The translations under genes were made by a program, and so were the position numbers. A DNA stretch of 64,000 bases from Neisseria macacae ATCC 33926 (GTDB taxonomy: Bacteria; Pseudomonadota; Gammaproteobacteria; Burkholderiales; Neisseriaceae): NCBI RefSeq assembly GCF_022749495.1, contig NZ_CP094241.1:1302001-1366000 (forward strand), in the 5' to 3' direction. Shown here piece by piece: positions 61,744 to 64,000 of the stretch (within the stretch, counting starts at the first letter, position 1; each line of letters begins with the position of its first letter). The notes beneath the pieces were generated by a model. It had not been told where the DNA came from, searched no databases, and saw only the letters and a program-made list of their open reading frames with translations.

Positions 61744-63120
61744 ATGAAACACATCCACATTATCGGTATCGGCGGCACGTTTATGGGCGGGGTGGCCGCC
61801 ATTGCCAAAGAAGCGGGGTTCAAAGTCAGCGGTTGCGACGCGAAGATGTATCCGCCGATGAGCACCCAGCTCGAAGCCTTGGGCATAGACGTACACGAAG
61901 GCTTCGATGCCGCGCAGTTGGACGAATTTCAAGCCGACGTTTACGTGATCGGCAATGTCGCCAAGCGCGGGATGGATGTGGTTGAAGCGATTTTGAACCG
62001 CGGCCTGTCTTATATTTCCGGCCCGCAATGGCTGTCGGAAAACGTACTGCATCATCATTGGGTACTCGGCGTGGCGGGGACGCACGGCAAAACCACCACT
62101 GCGTCCATGCTCGCATGGGTCTTGGAATATGCCGGACTCGCGCCGGGCTTCCTCATCGGCGGCGTACCCGAAAACTTCAGCGTTTCCGCCCGTCTGCCGC
62201 AAACGCCGCGCCAAGACCCGAACAGCAAATCGCCGTTTTTCGTTATCGAAGCCGACGAATACGACACCGCCTTTTTCGACAAACGCTCCAAATTTGTGCA
62301 TTACCGCCCGCGTACCGCCGTGTTGAACAATCTGGAATTCGACCATGCCGACATCTTCGCCGATTTGGGCGCGATACAGACCCAGTTCCACCACCTCGTG
62401 CGCACCGTGCCGTCCGAAGGCTTAATCGTCTGCAACGGACAGCAGCAAAGCCTGCAAGATACTTTGGACAAAGGCTGCTGGACACCGGTGGAAAAATTTG
62501 GCACCGAACACGGCTGGCAGGTCGGCGAAGTCAATGCCGACGGCTCGTTCGACGTATTGCTTGACGGCAAAAAAGCCGGACACGTCGCATGGGATTTGAT
62601 GGGCGGACACAACCGCATGAACGCGCTCGCCGTCATCGCCGCCGCACGCCATACCGGAGTTGATATTCAGACCGCCTGCGAAGCCTTGAGCGCATTTAAA
62701 AACGTCAAACGCCGCATGGAAATCAAAGGCACGGTAAACGGCATCACCGTTTACGACGACTTCGCCCACCACCCGACCGCCATCGAAACCACCATCGAAG
62801 GCCTGCGCCAGCGCGTCGGAAACGCACGCATCCTCGCCGTCCTCGAACCGCGTTCCAACACCATGAAACTCGGCACCATGAAAGCCGCTCTGCCCGAAAG
62901 CCTCAAAGGTGCCGACCAAGTGTTCTGCTACGCCGGCGGCGTGGACTGGGACGTCGCCGAAGCCCTCGCGCCTTTGGGCGGCAAGCTGCACGTCGGCAAA
63001 GACTTCGATGCCTTCGTCGCCGAAATCGTGAAAAATGCCGAAGCAGGCGACCATATTTTGGTCATGAGCAACGGCGGTTTCGGCGGGATACACGGGAAGC
63101 TGCTGGAAGCATTGAAATAA
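61744..63120 (+). CDS. mpl: UDP-N-acetylmuramate:L-alanyl-gamma-D-glutamyl-meso-diaminopimelate ligase
   Basis: 458 aa Mur ligase of peptidoglycan recycling: it reattaches recovered tripeptide to UDP-MurNAc. N-terminal Rossmann IHIIGIGGTFMGGVAAIAKE, ATP loop GVAGTHGKTTTASM, EADEYDTAFFDKRSKF and DDFAHHPTAIETT. The combination with an Mpl-type EADEYD rather than MurC motifs supports mpl. Start 61744 (MKHIHIIG) matches the family; an in-frame upstream extension is rejected. RBS is weak. Confidence 0.95.
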   Translation: MKHIHIIGIGGTFMGGVAAIAKEAGFKVSGCDAKMYPPMSTQLEALGIDVHEGFDAAQLDEFQADVYVIGNVAKRGMDVVEAILNRGLSYISGPQWLSENVLHHHWVLGVAGTHGKTTTASMLAWVLEYAGLAPGFLIGGVPENFSVSARLPQTPRQDPNSKSPFFVIEADEYDTAFFDKRSKFVHYRPRTAVLNNLEFDHADIFADLGAIQTQFHHLVRTVPSEGLIVCNGQQQSLQDTLDKGCWTPVEKFGTEHGWQVGEVNADGSFDVLLDGKKAGHVAWDLMGGHNRMNALAVIAAARHTGVDIQTACEALSAFKNVKRRMEIKGTVNGITVYDDFAHHPTAIETTIEGLRQRVGNARILAVLEPRSNTMKLGTMKAALPESLKGADQVFCYAGGVDWDVAEALAPLGGKLHVGKDFDAFVAEIVKNAEAGDHILVMSNGGFGGIHGKLLEALK

Positions 63121-63145
63121 GGTTGGTTGAAAGTTTTGAAAGATT

Positions 63146-63190
63146 GAGGTCGTCTGAAAACCGGAGTTTGGTTTTCAGACGACCTTTTTG
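63146..63190. terminator. DUS hairpin after mpl
   Basis: GAGGTCGTCTGAAAACC and GGTTTTCAGACGACCTTTTT around ~7 bases, with T-run. Confidence 0.8.
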
Positions 63191-63347
63191 TTGTGGAGGC
63201 TTAGATGTGATGGTTGGGTATGAGCCAAACTACGTTTACTGATGTAAGTATCCATAATCATATTTCCATCTGGTTAACATATATGATATTGTGATGAAAC
63301 TCTGCTATTTTGATTATGTTGGAATTGTGATTGGAGAAAATTTGTAA

Positions 63348-63953
63348 GTGGATAAGCTGTCAAAATTAAAGATTAAATATACAATTTTTATATCGATATT
63401 TTTTGTCATTTTGTACAAAGGGGCTGAGTTTTATACCTATACAGTCGATAATGTGCCTTCATATTTTATGGACTGGGAAAGGAATATTCCTTTTTTGCCC
63501 ATATTTATGTTGCCTTATATGACGTCTCAGGTTTTCTTCTTAGCCACTATATTTTTGGAAAAGAACGAAAGCAATTTGAAATTGCTGATAAAGAGGGCAG
63601 CCTTTTTAATTGCGGTTTCTACTGCTCTATTCGTCATATTTCCAATGAAATTTTATTTTCCCAAACCCGAAGTCGATAACCAAATTTTAAAATCTTTCTT
63701 TTATATATTGGGCAAAATAGACAGTAGTTTTAACCAATGTCCGTCATTGCATGTGAGTTTTGCTTTTCTTTCGGCTGAGGTTTATTGCAGGGAAGTCAAA
63801 TCCACATTCTTAAAATCATTTTTTGGTATATGGGGATTGTTACTCGCCATTTCGGTCTTGTTTGTCTATCAACACCATTTTATTGATTTTGTGGGCGGAA
63901 CTTTGATATTTTTAATTACTTGTATCATCTTTCCAAGAAAAAAGGCTGTTTAA
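63348..63953 (+). CDS. PAP2-family membrane protein
   Basis: 201 aa with five to six hydrophobic helices. QCPSLHVSFAF (~126-136) and VYQHHFIDFVGG (~172-183) are PAP2 phosphatase motifs (SxH and HxxxxD). It could be a lipid phosphatase or phosphotransferase in the membrane. Start is GTG with GGAG ten bases upstream. Lower G+C than its neighbours. Confidence 0.75.
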   Translation: MDKLSKLKIKYTIFISIFFVILYKGAEFYTYTVDNVPSYFMDWERNIPFLPIFMLPYMTSQVFFLATIFLEKNESNLKLLIKRAAFLIAVSTALFVIFPMKFYFPKPEVDNQILKSFFYILGKIDSSFNQCPSLHVSFAFLSAEVYCREVKSTFLKSFFGIWGLLLAISVLFVYQHHFIDFVGGTLIFLITCIIFPRKKAV

Positions 63954-64000
63954 ACGTTTTGTTACCGAATAATGGAAAGTCCTAAAACAACCGCAGAACC

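Overview
The window is chromosomal DNA of a commensal Neisseria. The gene content is neisserial: a lipoyl-domain-bearing E3 (P64k type), Correia elements, and DNA uptake sequences (DUS) everywhere. The dominant DUS is AGGTCGTCTGAA rather than the ATGCCGTCTGAA of meningococcus and gonococcus. That is the dialect described as AG-mucDUS for the N. mucosa / N. sicca / N. macacae group, so I place the strain there; the species is inference.

Layout. 0-8 kb: argD, then the pyruvate dehydrogenase cluster aceE-aceF-lpdA. 8.5-12.4 kb: trmB, riboflavin synthase, a DUF815 ATPase, an LTxxQ periplasmic protein and rpe. 12.6-17.8 kb (minus strand): ruvB, two hypotheticals, cca, and an SPFH/NfeD pair with a 22-codon ORF between them. 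18-21.2 kb: ung, a PEBP protein and the lipoate genes ybeD-lipB-lipA. 21.4-28.3 kb: lon, hupB, ppa, thrB, a TrmJ-like methyltransferase and suhB. 28.5-33.3 kb: a type I secretion machine (TolC-like, ABC, HlyD-like) without a recognisable substrate gene. 34.5-39.2 kb: nrdA, an A+T-rich orphan gene with a convergent structured small-RNA candidate, nrdB and the NrdB-maintenance ferredoxin. 39.3-49.6 kb: uvrC, a DUF945 protein, a HugZ-like gene behind a Fur-box-like site, dnaQ-ispD-ispF, rpiA, yicC and a PotD-like lipoprotein. 49.9-54.5 kb: alaS followed by a very A+T-rich two-gene island (DGQHR-domain protein plus a partner). 54.5-58.4 kb: decayed sequence, a CPBP-family gene and a methyltransferase each preceded by the same ~145 bp module, a lipoprotein and a pseudogene scrap. 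58.4-64 kb: an ABC-F ATPase, small envelope proteins, an O-methyltransferase-like gene, mpl and a PAP2-family membrane protein.

Most of the window is core housekeeping: pyruvate oxidation and the lipoate attachment it needs, dNTP synthesis, DNA repair, the MEP pathway and peptidoglycan recycling. Inverted DUS pairs sit at most gene ends and look like terminators. Six Correia elements (four ~157 bp, two ~107 bp) lie between genes. Accessory DNA stands out by A+T richness and lack of DUS: the nrdA-nrdB insert (36.8-37.5 kb) and the alaS-distal island (52.5-54.5 kb). These are the best places to look for something undescribed. The repeated module around the CPBP gene carries a second DUS-like word, AAGCAGCCTGCA, typical of another Neisseriaceae dialect, and suggests intergeneric transfer.

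Limits: composition statements are by eye; no alignment, folding or database search was run.
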